Assembly: GCF_943734655.1 (NCBI RefSeq)
Contig: NC_071355.1
Location: forward strand, 208,555,603-208,619,602
DNA length: 64,000 nucleotides
Direction: 5' to 3'
From: Sabethes cyaneus
Taxonomy: Eukaryota > Arthropoda > Insecta > Diptera > Culicidae
In this document: piece by piece, positions 15,076 through 27,650 of the stretch
Layout: every line of letters starts with the position of its first letter
Numbering within the stretch: position 1 is the stretch's first letter
Position numbers and translations under genes: made by a program
The notes under the pieces: generated by a model
Told to the model about the DNA's origin: nothing
What the model saw: the letters and a program-made list of their open reading frames with translations, nothing else
Database searches by the model: none

Positions 15076-15113
15076 ACAGCTGTAGTGTTCGGTTATAATA
15101 CGACTCTGTATGA

Positions 15114-15332
15114 AGGTGAAATTAGTCATAATCGATGCTGCCAATTTCAAAAGCAGTTTTTTTGTTTGAAACAAAAATTCGGTTTATGAAAATATATTCG
15201 CTGTGTTCAGATTGGCAAAAAGAATGCAGTATATACATTTTTATAAACACAATCCCGCTTTTGGGCCGAAAAGCTGCTTCCGAAATTGGGCTTTCCGACG
15301 AAAAGTCAATGACTGCTAGTTTCCCGTGAATA
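15114..15332 (+). repeat. Dispersed repeat, copy 1
   Basis: About 220 bp starting AAGGTGAAATTAGTC and ending near ACTGCTAGTTTCCCGT match 21424-21636 in the same orientation with scattered differences. Family unknown; open frames here are incidental. Confidence 0.85.
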
Positions 15333-15574
15333 CGCATGCTTACCGTTTCATTAGAAGTGTATTGAAAAGATGTGCTGTTGATAAAATAGGATTGAATTGG
15401 TAAAATCCCTTCAACGTGGGGAACCATGGGTAATAAAAACAATCTTTAATTTCAGTAAGGTAGCAGGAAAGCAATAGTTTGTGTTCTTGATTTTGTTAAA
15501 TTGTTTTCAAATGCACAATCTTTTGAGAATTGAACGTATGCAATGTTACTACTTTGATAAATGTTACATACAAC

Positions 15575-15642
15575 GCATGTAGCATGTATATATGTTGCAT
15601 ATAGCATTTATATATGTTGCATATAGCATGTATACATGAAGA
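15575..15642. repeat. ~26-bp tandem repeat
   Basis: Just over two copies of a unit containing ATATGTTGCATATAGCAT. Confidence 0.7.
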
Positions 15643-15848
15643 ATCGAATGATTACAAGCATGAATACATGCTACTATCACTACAAAGAGACTTACGTAGT
15701 CCTGCGTCACCTATATATGCGGTCGTGTCTTGTACACAACCCCTCTGATTTTTAACTCTGACAATTTTCCCATGCCAAAAATGTGTTTATTGTATAGGAT
15801 TTCACACAAAATTCCCAAAATAACTTAAATTATAAACCGCCACACGGT

Positions 15849-16131
15849 GCTCCCCCAGACCGTTATTATCAAAAAAAAAAAATGTTTCATGAAATCGGAA
15901 CTCGCCAGTCGATTCGTGAGGTTGTACTGCATCTCTGGAAATTTGCAATGAGTGTTTCGTCGTTTTGACATTGGTTTTAGAACTTACGGCATTTAAAAGG
16001 GCGTAACTCAAATTTCCACCGTAGGAGGATTTTGAAAATTTTACCAGAGATGCAGTACAACCTCACGAAACGACTGTTGAGGTCCGATTTCTTGGAGCAT
16101 TTTTTGATAATAACGGTCTGGGGGAGCACAG
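15849..16131. repeat. Inverted repeat with ~90-bp arms
   Basis: The left arm (15849-15941) begins near GTGCTCCCCCAGACCGTTAT. It pairs with the right arm (16043-16131), which ends ATAACGGTCTGGGGGAGCAC. The inner ends carry GAGGTTGTACTGCATCTCTGG and its inverse. The loop is about 100 bp. It is probably a small foldback element; flanking duplications were not resolved. Confidence 0.8.
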
Positions 16132-16295
16132 TGCGCCATCTTGCATATCAAAACAGCGTCAAACGTCCCATTTTGATCAAATGGTAAAATGGCATCAAAC
16201 AATCCATCCACCCATCCATCTAATAGAATCCCCGGTTCCAAAACATCAAATTGGAAACATTTTACCGTCTTCCAAATAAATAATCGGGCCTTTTT

Positions 16296-16311
16296 GACGT
16301 AGGACTACGTC
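16296..16311. repeat. GACGTAGGACTACGTC palindrome
   Basis: A near-perfect 16-bp palindrome followed by TTAC. The same site occurs at 14455, and as GACGTAGAACTACGTC at 56721, with an inverse at 33900. It marks one end of a dispersed repeat family. Confidence 0.75.
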
Positions 16312-16316
16312 TTACT

Positions 16317-17065
16317 TTAATAGGGTGCCATGCTAGAAAAGCAAAGATGACCGTGACACGAAAAAGATGTCGAAAGTGACCTAGTTAGCTTCGTATCAGT
16401 CTGGGGCGTCCTTTGTTTATGCTTTCTTACTCCCTCCAGAATATTAAACTTGTGCTGGGCGAGTGAAGAACAGTAGCCCCGGAAGCTGCTGGAAGTCCGT
16501 CTTGAAGTAAGACTCATCATCCATGATGAGACAGTGAGGTTTCGTCAGCATCTGGGTGTACAGTTTCCGGGCCCGTGACTTTTTCATCTTATTTTTCCGT
16601 TCGCCACGATTTGGAGCCTTCTGCGCTTTGTACATATGCAGGATCTCTGAACGAAAGGCTTGCTTGGACAGATTCAACGTTTTGGCCACAATTCTGACCG
16701 AGGTATTGGGATTCCGCTTAAACGCTTTCACGACACGCTTGTGATTCTGACCACTAATAGAACATCCATTCTGACTGTCACTGTTGACTGCACGATTCCG
16801 GGTTGTTTTCCGATGTCCCGATAAGAGAGTTGAGGATTTTCCAAGTGTTTGCGCAAAATCAATTCGCGACGTTGTTTTTCGAGTGACACAATTTTTTCCA
16901 ATTTTCAAACAACTGACAGCGATAAAAATACAGCAGTGTTAACAACACACTCTAAACTAGTTCTACCCAAATTTTTATAATTAATAATTTAAATATTTTT
17001 AGATACCCAATGCGTAATTTTCTACAGCGTTTTTTCCTTGATGCAACTTTACGTGGGACATCCTT
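16317..17065 (-). pseudogene. Decayed ITm/mariner-type (DD37E-like) transposase
   Basis: On the minus strand, 16908-16444 encodes an N-terminal helix-turn-helix portion (RNPNTSVRIVAKTLNLSKQ). The first catalytic-Asp motif (LIMDDESYF) and QLPG follow. After a frame change, at about 16450, HKFNILEGV continues the family's HKFDVPE segment. The second Asp and the C-terminal Glu region are missing. The transposon end at about 17015-17065 (CTACAGCG...GTGGGACATCC) matches the terminal repeat of the copy at 32270-33225. The other end is cut off where the palindrome repeat at 16296 begins. It is inactive: frameshifted and truncated. Confidence 0.8.
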
Positions 17066-20000
17066 TATTTGCAAGGAAATTGACGAATGTGAACCAGTGG
17101 CAGTGGGAAATAATAATCCAGACTATTTATTTATTTATTCAACCATAAGTTTTGCGTCCAATGACAAATATTTTATGTTTTGAGCAAGATCTTTAAACCA
17201 GTTAACATTCGTTTCAAGCCAGTTACCTAAAGTTGACTAGGGCTACAAGGCACACAAACATTTTCAAAATGCGATACCGTCGTCAATCACCAGTGCGATT
17301 GTGGCCTGATGAAACTCTTAGTGGCACTGCAAACTATAAGAAACGAATAAAATCGATACAGAACATGGGCATTTAGGAAATCTAATTTTGTCTTTTTGTA
17401 TCAAATATATAGGAATGTTTCAGAACATTTATTACAATACAGTAAATTAAAAATTTGCGTAACAAACATTTGCAAGATGTCAAGCTTTTTCGAATCGAAC
17501 GTAAGCCCTTCGTTCGTACCCATAGGCATTGACTTTCACGCTTTTTTCAAACATCCCCTCTGTGGCAATATCTGATTTATTTTGATGAGGTTATAGTAAT
17601 TCCTCCAATGAGAACGGTAATAGAAATCACCTTGATGGAATCTACCTAACATATGGGAATTGATTAAATTACTTCCAACATGGAAAAGCTTGTTTACTCT
17701 TTTTCAAGCGCACGTTTTTCTGCAGAATCATCTGATTCTGATCACGTTTGAGAACCAAACTGCTTTTCAATTATCCAATGTTGTTCCATTTCATCAGAAC
17801 ATGTTTTGCCCTGATATATTTCTTTTTATATAAATTTTTAAATATTTTTTATTTTTCCATTCTTTGCAGGTAGCGCATTTTTTCTATACAACCGGCCCAT
17901 TTAGATAGTTGAGTATGGCGGATGTGGTACGCACGATCCCATGGTCATGTAGCGCCGACAAAAAAACAGAAATGCGAAATGGTGAATTCGTGGAATGGTG
18001 TAATTACCATAATGACCAACAAACCGACAACAACCAGTGAGTGCGTCATCGAATGTTTCCACGAATGACCAGGTCGTAAGTTCAATGCATTGCCGTCGTG
18101 CATTGCTACATTTTGAAGTAATTGTCATCATACATACCTGTAGCAATTTAAAATTCAATCGTGCACTCAACGTTTCCCCTTGTAAGAATTATATTTAGGT
18201 ATGGTATTTTTGAACTTTTACGAATGTGGCTTTTTCATTTCTCGTGAAATCGCAAAACCGAAGCCTAAATGGTTTTTGTGCGTTTTTATTTACAATTATG
18301 TTTTTATACAATTTGTACATATAATATTATCAAAAAAAAATTCATTATAATACTGCAATAATTACACAAACTTGATTTGATTTCACAAAAAGAAACAAAT
18401 ACTTATGCAAAATCAAAGTCTAATATAAGACATATTTAATCACAATAAATATGCATCAATGAGTATTTCGTAAAAATACCTAGTCGAATTTGACAAATCG
18501 CACTAAATATTTATAAACTGCATATTTTAAAATTTCTAAATGCATCCATCTCCATCGAGCGTGCAGCAAATCTGTTTTATTGCTTATCGAAAATAAAATG
18601 TCACCAATTTTAGGCTGCAAAATTTCGGCGCTGCATGCTGTTGCAATGCAACCCGCTTGCAACAGTCTCGGCGGCATGCATGCATTTCATTAGCGTCAAA
18701 TCTACGCCAAACGAATTAAAGGGGGACATATCTGTTAAAAGAAAAGCTGCGCACACAACAATTTGGCACAGATTAACAAACAACGTTTGTCTCTCCTACT
18801 GGTGTGCAGCTCGACAGCTTCGGAAAGTTCCCGTAAGGTGCAACCGTTTAGCCATAAATCATCGGGAAACGTCAACCCGTCGATGCCGTTTTGGGGGGAG
18901 TGCATTGCCCCAGCCAATGGGTTTCTTGTCATCATCGTGCTGGTTTGGACACGCGCTTATGACTTATCACACCGCGATAGAAATTTTTTTGTTGGGTTTG
19001 TTTTGCTAAATACCTGCATGTATAGACGACACGCTGTCAAGCCATTTGTTGCCTCCCCGAAAAATGTGAAACGTTAGAGATATAGAAGCTGCCTGTGCTC
19101 GAGCTCCAGCCAGCCGGTCAACTGTGCTATGTTCGGTTTCAAGGTGAACTGTCCTATTGAGTTGTATAATCAGACTTAGAGCGATCGACCTGCCGCTGGC
19201 TGGCATCAGTCAGGACTGCAACGGATAGTATTCATATAAATATTAAGCACAACGACGACGACGACGCAGGTAACACTAATCGCTTTATGTATGCCTCATT
19301 TTGCAAATCCCAATGCAACCGATTTCGCGAAACTTTGCGGCGACTATGTCTTCGTAACGTTCTGTATTCGGAAAGGTTATTCTTCTGTAGCTATCACAAC
19401 GAGATTTGGAAATTGCATTTTTGTCTACTAAAGTTCAGTGGCAATCGATGTGTCGACTGTCAGTGGCTGCGCTTTGCTTGCAAATGAGATGTCAAATTGG
19501 TCAGCAGGTCGTCTGGCCGACTGTTCGGAGGTGTTAGATAATCAGAAACGCCGATTTCATCTGAAAACATTGGTTTGTTTCGGTACTTCTGAATGTGGGT
19601 TAACGATAAGCAATTTCTCTCTGGTGCCCAAACATGTGTCAATTTGATTGCTTGGTTTTTAGAAGGCTACTGCTCTATGTTGGTACGGAACCTTGGGGGA
19701 TAGTCGTTGACCGATACCGTGTGGTGCGTTGTCTTAAGCTGGTGTCAAAATACAGACATATGAATATTTAAGTGAGCATGGAATTGAATTCGGCTTAACC
19801 TGCTGATAGTTCACAGTTATTGGTGGCCAACAAAGAATTTCACGTATTAACCTTGGATAGCTAACCTTTATCCATTCGACACGAATACGAAAAATTCCAA
19901 AAATGCGAATATTCGAGAATGACAATCGACTTATTGTCTAGACTTTTTTCAAATGGATAATATGGACAGGGGAATGGATGTCTCCAACAGCAGCCATGGT

Positions 20001-21423
20001 GTGTTGAAGACACAAATTGTAATAATCGCCAAGAATGTTCGAAGAAATGTTTGATAGCTGTATTCAAGTGTGAGGTGTTTCCTAGTACTATTGTAATACT
20101 AGTACTATTTTACATAAATTTAGTATTATTTTTGTATTGCTATAATCTTGATTCCAGATTTTTTTTATTTTAACTTCAAGAATTTTCGCTTGAGTTCAAA
20201 TCACAACTTTCATTTGCTGTCTAATTTAGACTTGCACAATATGTAAAAGGTCAGTAAAATCGAAATACCAAATCTTATTGGCAGTAGCTTATTTCCATAC
20301 CGTGACACTTGCACTCTGATACATGAACCATGTAGAAATATTTTTCTAGATAGATGTGAGATGAGTAAAATCTATTGAAAATATTTCCAACTAGACATTT
20401 AATCAACGCTTAGGTGATTGTATGTAACCGTTTCTGTGATTTAGCATTTTTCTGTTAACGGATTGAAGGAAGATTGCATTACAAACCCACAGATGATAAT
20501 TAAACATATCCCAGATAACACACAACCGTAATAGAAAGTTCACATTAAAACGTTTCCATGTCAATTTCACATTGGAATTGTATAAAGATTAGAGTATGTC
20601 AAACCGAAGTGAACAATAGGTTCTTTTGCAGTCGTGCGTGCCTTCATATACAATTCATGACTGTGAATTATAAAGCAGTATAGACGATTGCAATATTAAG
20701 TTATATCTTAATCATATATTCAGGAGTATTTAGTTGCATGCTATAAAAACTACGCAAAATAGAATTACAAATAGCTGACAAAATTTTCGCACGTATGTCG
20801 CCTCCACTTTGGTACATATGTGTTCTTATATAGCGTGAAATATAACTTTTTCGTTTGGATGTGATTTCATAAATCTCAGTTGCAAACGAGATATACAAAC
20901 CAAATGGTTTACTGGAATGGATCATTATCGATTGCTGGATTTACCTTCCAAGTTACCAAGTACCAAGTACCAAGTACCAAGTACCTACCAAGTAAAAATT
21001 TAAGTTTTATTATACTTTTTAAATCGTTTTCAACACCAAGCATCTAAACTGCTAGCAAAATTTAGAAATCTTCAAAATCTTTTGACAGTAGCTTTAAAAC
21101 CATTATATGGCCAAGTGGCGCCATCTTCAGAAGGATTTTATAAGTAAAACTGGTTGTGTTAAAAAAGCTAAACCAGTTAGTCACCTTTGTTAACTTGAAA
21201 CTATAATGCCGTAAGAAAGAATGTTAAAAGCTGTCAGATCATCTTGATCGATTTGGTTCTTAGCGACCATAATAAAATATCTGAAAGGATAAAAAATAAA
21301 TTTTCAGTGGTTTCCGTAGTTGTGCAGCATATGCGCATTAAATTTTATCGTTCTTATTAGAATGATAGGTGGCTAAAATCAACGCACCATCAAAATTTAG
21401 CAATTTTTGAAAACCACTTGTTT
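17066..21423. other. Mostly unassigned DNA
   Basis: No gene was recognised. A (TTTA)n run at about 17107-17122 could be a retroelement tail. The part at about 18630-19280 is GC-richer and ends with an ACG run followed by CAGGTAAC, which would suit a splice donor, but no coding frame or clear promoter supports an exon. A seven-base repeat lies at 20954-20992. Confidence 0.4.
20954..20992. repeat. TACCAAG heptanucleotide repeat
   Basis: Four perfect TACCAAG units, a partial TACC, then a fifth unit. Confidence 0.9.
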
Positions 21424-21636
21424 AAGGTGAAATTAGTCGTCATCGATTTTGCAAATTGCAGTTTTTGTGTTTGAAACAAAATTTCTGTTCATGAAAATAT
21501 ATTCGCTATATTCAGTTTGGCAAGAAGAATGCAGTAAATATATTTCTTTAAACAGAACCCCGCTTTTGGGCCAAAAACTGCTTCCGAAATTGGGCTCTCC
21601 GACGAAAAGTTAATGACTGCTAATTTCCCGTTAAAC
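21424..21636 (+). repeat. Dispersed repeat, copy 2
   Basis: Matches 15114-15332 in the same orientation, including GAAAATATATTCGCT and CCCGCTTTTGGGCC. No coding function was recognised. Confidence 0.85.
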
Positions 21637-23344
21637 AAAATCAGGGAATCAAAAATCACGAAGGCACAAGAGCCAAGGATATTGTCCCTACTTTAAAATG
21701 TTGCGACAATGTATGATGAAAGTTTGTCACTATTGTATGAAATATAGGTATCAGTATCTTTGGCTCGAGCAGCATGGAAGATAGGACAAAGACGTAGTTA
21801 TCGTAGCTGTTTATCGCGGATACAGATATTTCATGACAACTATGTTGTTGCCTGCGAAAAAGACACACTGCTGTATGCAATACGTATTGTACGCCACAAA
21901 AGCAATCCTAGCGGCAGTGTTTGGTAGTTACCAAGGTAACGTTGGTAACTTTTGTACGCCAGACTTTAGGTCAAAGCAAGCTAGTCTTTTTCTTAAGGTT
22001 TTTACTGTTTGTCTATTTTGTTCAAGTTGCTGATAAAGTATTATCTTTAACCAGCCGACTGGCGACAAAGACATATTTTATTGTATACCTGCAGCACCAA
22101 CAACAAGCGCTTGTAAGAGCGAGTGTGTATCAAAATATATTCTCATCGAAAGTTCTCCTGCTTGCTGGTGTGAAGGGACATTTGTCCTTGTTTGTTATCG
22201 TGATACATTCTGGTTGCTACGTATAGCCAGCGTATTGCGTTTTTTTTATAGCCAGAGAATAACTGGTGTATCGCTCTTCGTTTTTGTCGGTTATTTCTGC
22301 GTATGATATTTTGATTCCCTGAACAAAATAAATTTTCTACAATTGCTAATCTCAATTTCAAACACATTCATTCAATTTACTTTCTGTGACATAAAACCGA
22401 TTGATAATTCTTTTTTTGATGCAATACCTTTAATGAATTTTCGTTTGCCAAAATCATTCAACAAAAAAACTAGGATATTTCTTTATTTATTTATTTAATA
22501 CGTGACGTAAAACAAGTCTTACTAGTGTCATTAAGTCTAATCTAATCTCACACTAACGCAGCCAATTCTTGCAAGCATCCTGGAAAATGACGATTACTTG
22601 AATTAATCATTTTTCTTTTCAATGACCAGGCCACCTGCGCAGCATATAACGCAGAGAGAATTCCAAGGAATCAAGTGGAATCAGAAATAATACCTAATTC
22701 CAGTAAACTTCTTGAAATCAAGAGGAAGGAAGAAAGCGTGGACCTCCCGTACCAAACGCTTCCCATATAGATAATGATTTATTTACAAACGTTGATAGTA
22801 TCTTTCTTATTAAAGGTTAAATGATACTCCGGACCCTCGAGGATGAACTAATGTCATTTAGACCAGAAGTCTGTCTGCAATTTGCTAAGGATGTAGTGCC
22901 TTATTTCGTTATGTGAAAATAGATTAATCTAAGTGATAGTTTAAAATAATATAACACTTGAAAATAAAGTCGTGTGGTTCAATGGTTGCCTAAAACTACA
23001 GTTGTCAGATTGGGAACAGAAAACCATACGATCCCGCACCTCCTACCTTGGCTACTCAAATATACAAAGTATTTCCAGGTATGCTCTTGTGAAGGCGCTA
23101 GATAGGGGCTTGGGATGGCTAGAGCTATGTTGGGCGCTTTTTCCTAGTTGCCTTCCCCATTTCATACCGAAGTCTTATTTGTATTATTAATGGATAAAAC
23201 AATTTTCTAATACTGTGCATTATTATAGTTCCAGAAACTAGTCACTTTTCATATAACTACGAATTTTCAAAACAATTTTTTGCAGTTATTTATTTATAAA
23301 TATGATCCTTTTCGTTTGAGACTGAATCAACGAGAATATCGAAA
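21637..23344. other. Unassigned DNA
   Basis: No gene was recognised. A (TTTA)n run near 22482 followed by ATACGTGACG resembles the 3' tail region of a retroelement, but nothing else supports it. The open frames of 66-101 codons look random. Confidence 0.4.
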
Positions 23345-23551
23345 ATGGTTAACGTTCCGAAGCAGCGTCGCACCTACTGCAAAAAGTGCAAGGTCCACCG
23401 CGTCCACAAGGTGACGCAGTACAAGAAATCGAAGGAACGACAGGCTTCGCAAGGTCGTCGCCGTTACGATCGTAAACAGAAAGGTTTCGGTGGTCAAACC
23501 AAACCCATTCAGAAAGAAGCCCAAGACAACCAAGAAAATTGTCCTGCGTAG
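23345..23551 (+). pseudogene. RpL36A: Ribosomal protein L36A (eL42) fragment, frameshifted
   Basis: From the ATG at 23345 the frame encodes the N-terminal 55 residues of the large-subunit ribosomal protein eL42, a ~104-aa zinc-binding protein at the E site. Visible are MVNVPKQRRTYCKKCKVHR with the first CxxC pair, the HKVTQYKKSKER segment, and GRRRYDRKQKGFGGQTKPI. At 23507-23510 two bases are missing relative to the expected ATT-TTC. The frame then reads QKEAQDNQENCPA and stops. In the shifted frame the expected RKK.KTTKKIVLR continues to about 23549, after which similarity ends. The C-terminal second CxxC pair is absent. No intron separates the parts, so a truncated retrocopy is likely. A sequencing error plus a split gene is less likely. 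Confidence 0.85.
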
Positions 23552-23838
23552 TAGTACACTTCGGTAAAGGCGATCGTAGTAATATTACTACGTAGAGTTG
23601 ATTGAGACGGCTTCCATTAAGGCGGTCTCTATTAGAGTTCTTATGGAGGCAATTGCTGTTATCCACTTTTTGTCGTATTGTTCATTTCATCACATTTCAC
23701 ATGACTGACGTTCTCTATTGAATATTGCGCTTTTGTGCTTAAAATATGGTGGCCCAACCCAAAAGGTTGGTTTAGAGGTTTAAAAAGGTGTGGCAGATGA
23801 ACACATTTGATGGTATTAGTAGCGAAAAATAAGAAACC
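23552..23838. other. Unassigned spacer after the RpL36A relic
   Basis: No remaining eL42 similarity and no poly(A) tract directly after the fragment. A small GTAGTAATATTACTAC palindrome sits near 23575. Confidence 0.4.
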
Positions 23839-23900
23839 GACGTCAAACTACAAAAACAAACCGCGTCGGACAATGGGGTTTGTTTTTGGAGTTTGACGTC
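23839..23900. repeat. Long hairpin, 24-bp arms with one mismatch
   Basis: The left arm starts GACGTCAAACTACAAA. The right arm is its inverse, ending GGAGTTTGACGTC. The loop is 14 bases. It could be a very small MITE or an RNA-forming hairpin; the adjacent sequence gives no clear target duplication. Confidence 0.8.
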
Positions 23901-24039
23901 ACGCTTCATCGTGATTGGTCGATTTACGATTCCACCCACACCATGATGAAATTTCTTCATTGCACTAACACCACTTAATCAACATTGCCATTGCCATATC
24001 ACATTGGGCCCAACCATGACTATAGACATCACCCGATCC

Positions 24040-24330
24040 TTCTAAACGATTTCCATTTTGATGTACAAAAGCTTAGATTATTGAAGAACATAGATACGTC
24101 AGTCTTCGCATATTCAATCGTCAGTAACTCCTGACGGCAAGAGGGGTTACTTACCCGGCATAGTGTTCGTAAAGCGTTCTCATAGGCACATGTTTGACAA
24201 TACCATCTGTCTCTAACTTTCCTGGAAAAGGAGAAGCCGATACAAGGGCTATGAAAGTCTAGTACACCGTACCACCAGTAGATAGTGCTGACGGCATACT
24301 TTTTACTCACGTATGAGGAAATCAAAGACT
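24040..24330 (-). repeat. Dispersed repeat, inverted partner of 54895-55185
   Basis: Read on the minus strand it runs from TTGATTTCCTCATACGTGAG through AGCACTATCTAC and CCTATGAGAACGCTT to ATGTTCTTCAATAATCTAAG. These blocks also occur in the same order on the plus strand at 54895-55185. The minus strand is open for 98 codons here (with CQTCAYENALRTL), but the other copy has stops, so coding is unproven. Confidence 0.8.
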
Positions 24331-25433
24331 TTAATAATCTTAGATAAAAGCATCATTTCTACCGTAGCGCCAACTACATGTCAAATGAAGCCACTATTCG
24401 TCAATAAATATCGAAAATTGGCATCTTGAAGAATTTTATTGGGGTTTAACGGGTGGCAACTAAAATTTTGGAATTTATTTCTCTAACTGTCAAAAAAAAA
24501 GATAAAGATACTTGAAGAATATTAAAGATACATTGTTAATTGTTAAAAAAAATAATGAATATTTGAAAACAGTCCGTAGTCGGCTGTTCGGCAAAGGTTC
24601 CGTTTAATGTAGGAACAGGAGTGTTGTACGGCCGTCAAGTCAAGTCTACTTTGTGAATGCATCTCTTAATTCTACCAATTAACTGTTTGCATTTCCAGTT
24701 ATTTGTGTACACCAAAGAGCTCAAAATCCCGAAGAAATCTTCGATTGGACGACACTGAAGTAGATTAGTCGGGTTGTGGTTTTTAGGCACAAATGGGATC
24801 GAATGGATATTCAGGAACGATTGTGTTCTTTTGGCGTAATGCGATGATGCTTTATCCAGCGAAAAAACGTATTGTCCATCTGCATGATGTTTTTTCTAGA
24901 AACGGGATCAAAATTTTCTTCAACTATTCGTTCTGGTATACATCTTGATTGATAATCACCATAGAACTTGAACCATGGCTTAGAAATACCTCTCTCGTAA
25001 AAGACAATGTACAGCATCACTTTCTGTTCAAACTTAAGATTAAACTTGTAACTTTATGTTCGGAGATGCAGTAGAATTATCCATGGAATAGTATCGATCA
25101 TTTCCGGGAATATGCGTCTACGAAAGAGGGAAGTAACTTTCGTCGTCCAAAACAGAGCATTTTCCGGAATAAATTTTTATCAACCAGCGGCATTGGGATT
25201 TCAGCATCGAAAACTGTTCCTCAGTGTATTCCGGGGCACTTGTCTTGTTTCGGCACTTTATTCCGACTGTTTTCAATGTTTCATAGATGTCTGGTGAGAA
25301 CAGTTGAACTTTTTTACGGCATCCCATTGGCTCACAGAATCCTTGTTGTAGAAGGCACGAGAAAGAGAACGAAGTCCTTCTGTGTCCATAGTTTTGGCTG
25401 GGCTTCCTCTACCTTGCTTGCGAGTAGTGGTTG
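24331..25433. other. Unassigned DNA
   Basis: No recognisable gene, repeat or RNA. Open frames of 61-86 codons near 24811-25500 overlap on opposite strands and show no motif. Confidence 0.4.
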
Positions 25434-25814
25434 CCCAGCTAGCATTTTCATATGTATAAAAAAGGTACAGATCAGCATTACGTGCAGATATACATGCTAA
25501 ATAAATCGTATTTCATGCGCAAAATTGGCATATCCGTACTATTTTGGAGGCGATATACGATATTTATTACGAATAATTTTGAGCGTTACGACTATATAAG
25601 TATTCATGTACGATAATATCCGATTAAGCGCGAGTCGCTCCGTACTACTCAGCGATTTTGTGCTGAAAATCGTATATATGTCAGTCATTATCATTATATA
25701 CGACAGAAAATCAACTTGATCCCACTTTCTCCAGCTTTAGTTACGATTTCGAGTTTGTTAAGAGATATTTATGATAGTTTTCGTACATTGATATACGAGT
25801 TGGTGCTAGCTGGG
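25434..25814. mobile_element. MITE-like element with CCCAGCTAGCA ends
   Basis: The ends CCCAGCTAGCA and TGCTAGCTGGG are inverted. The interior is AT-rich, with many TATACGA motifs. The right ~90 bp (TTTAGTTACGATT through TTGGTGC) recur at 48703-48785. A target duplication was not clear. Confidence 0.65.
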
Positions 25815-27638
25815 TGGGGATCTTAGGATATGGTAAATAGGCGAAGCCGCAAGATTTTCACTTTTAAAATGTTGTACCGTATACTTTTTGCCGAGATCCT
25901 TGTGCTATTTTATTTTTTCGGCTGTCAGTCTTATTAAATCAGAATTTGCAATTCGTAGAAGTGTACAACACGCTCGCGAAATGCTTCTTGTTTTGACGCC
26001 ATTTTGAACAAAACTTGGCTAGTATAACAAAACAAAAATACTGGCAGAAAGAGTAGAGAGAGAGAGATAACATATACACCCTCATTTCTCTCTGAGCTTG
26101 TTTGTTGTTGTGCATAGTGACCACGAAAAAAATCCAAAATTTTAGTTGCCACCCGTTATTCGTTTGTTCTGATTCCACTACTTTAACTTTGAAAATGTAT
26201 GCTTATCTCTTGCCAATCGACATGATCAATATACTATAGGAAGGCAGCAACACTGAACACTACACTCGCACAAACTGAATCAATAAATACTTCGTTTGAA
26301 CACTACCAATTTCTAGAAAAATGGAGCGAACGAATGAAAACAAGTAACCAGCAACCACAGACAAACAGACATAACACTCGTTTTCCATTCTTCGTACCGA
26401 TTAAACCGTCATTTCAAATTTGGGCTTAGTTGGGAATGTCTCCGTTTTGGTCAAAGTGGCGCTTTTTGACGAAAGAAGGGGAATTCTCCATAAAAAATAC
26501 TTACCACTTCGAGGGACACCCATGTTGCTATTTGATATTTGGGAATGTCGATCATAGATGGTGCTAGTGTTCAGGCTAAATGTGAGGTACGATAATTTTT
26601 GTTGATTTTTCTTTCAAGAGTTATGTCTGTTTGTCTGTGCGGCAACCGTGCTCCCAGGCGTCACTCATCAAAAATTAGTACATAATGAAGACAAAAATAT
26701 AAAAAATCTTTATCACGCACTTGTTGCAATATTTGGCCTACTTTTTTTAATTTTAATTGATTACACGAAAAGAAATCTGATTCCGATAGGGTAGATGCGC
26801 CATTAGTCGCGCCACTAAGCACAATATAACTTCATTTTTCTTGTTTACTGAGGTATATGCTTCAATTGATGCTTGTGGGATATAAATTTATCAAATACAA
26901 GGTATTTGCCACAGGGCAAGACAATTGCTTTCGTTGTACGAGAAGCTTTATAAAGAAAAAAATGAATTTTCCGATTCAATTATATTGTACCAACAGTTGC
27001 GCTAATGTTTCCTTAATTAAGTTTGGTGTTCCTTTAATTGTGTTATTCCATATACATTGCTAGGTTGCTAAGTGAAAAAACATCGTAGCAAAACTATAGA
27101 ACTGAGCGCCTTTAGTTGTGCGCTCCAACTGCGTGAATAGTTGCGTTAGATTTTAGAAAATTGACATTTTAGCAAATAATGCTTTAATTTTAAATGGTGT
27201 TTTCATATAACATAAGCTAGAAACCTGAAGTCATGAGTCATTTTGCTCATTTTGGAGATTAGATTTCTACCCGTGAAGTAAAAGCATTTGGGCACAGAGA
27301 ATAGACATCCAAGCAAAAGGTCCTCACTTAGATAAAACTTATGTCAAATTAGTTGAGAAACTATAGTGATGGTGTCGTTAAAGACGCATTAAATTCTACA
27401 ATAAACTTACAACAGCTAACTTCTGGTGCTAGTGACACGCTCAAGTCCATATATACTAGCGCCCGAGGAGCCAAAGGTTGTCAGTATCAAAAGAATCATT
27501 CAGTTAGGAAACTATAGTGGTGGTAACGCTAGTATATTAGTTGTTTTTAATTTGAAATTTTATCCAAGATTTATTTTTTAATATAATTTAATAATTTTAA
27601 TAGTAAAATATGTGTGCAATTCACGACGGACCATTAAC
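25815..27638. other. Unassigned DNA upstream of the tRNA
   Basis: No gene was recognised. A short GA run lies at about 26055-26067. Near 26789 GGGTAGATGCGCCATTAGTC resembles the start of a TA-type element, but no matching far end was found. Confidence 0.4.
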
Positions 27639-27644
27639 AAAAAA
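27639..27644 (-). terminator. Pol III terminator of tRNA-Ser
   Basis: Six A on the plus strand give TTTTTT on the transcribed minus strand, six bases past the tRNA 3' end. This is the usual stop for RNA polymerase III. Confidence 0.85.
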
Positions 27645-27650
27645 GATGTT

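Larger units (their letters stand above)
14451..15711. mobile_element. Possible element bounded by inverted GACGTAG-type ends
   Basis: The left end TTGACGTAGGACTACGTC (near 14453) recurs inverted and degenerate near 15689-15711 (TACGTAGTCCTGCGTCACC). The interior holds a ~94-bp tandem repeat and a segment also present at 21424. The target duplication is unclear, so the boundaries are tentative. No coding was recognised. Confidence 0.45.

Noticed and set aside
26789..27290. GGGTAGATGCGCCATTAGTC as the left end of another TA element
   Set aside because: The only right-end candidate (TTCTACCCG near 27269) lacks a TA flank and an inverted match.
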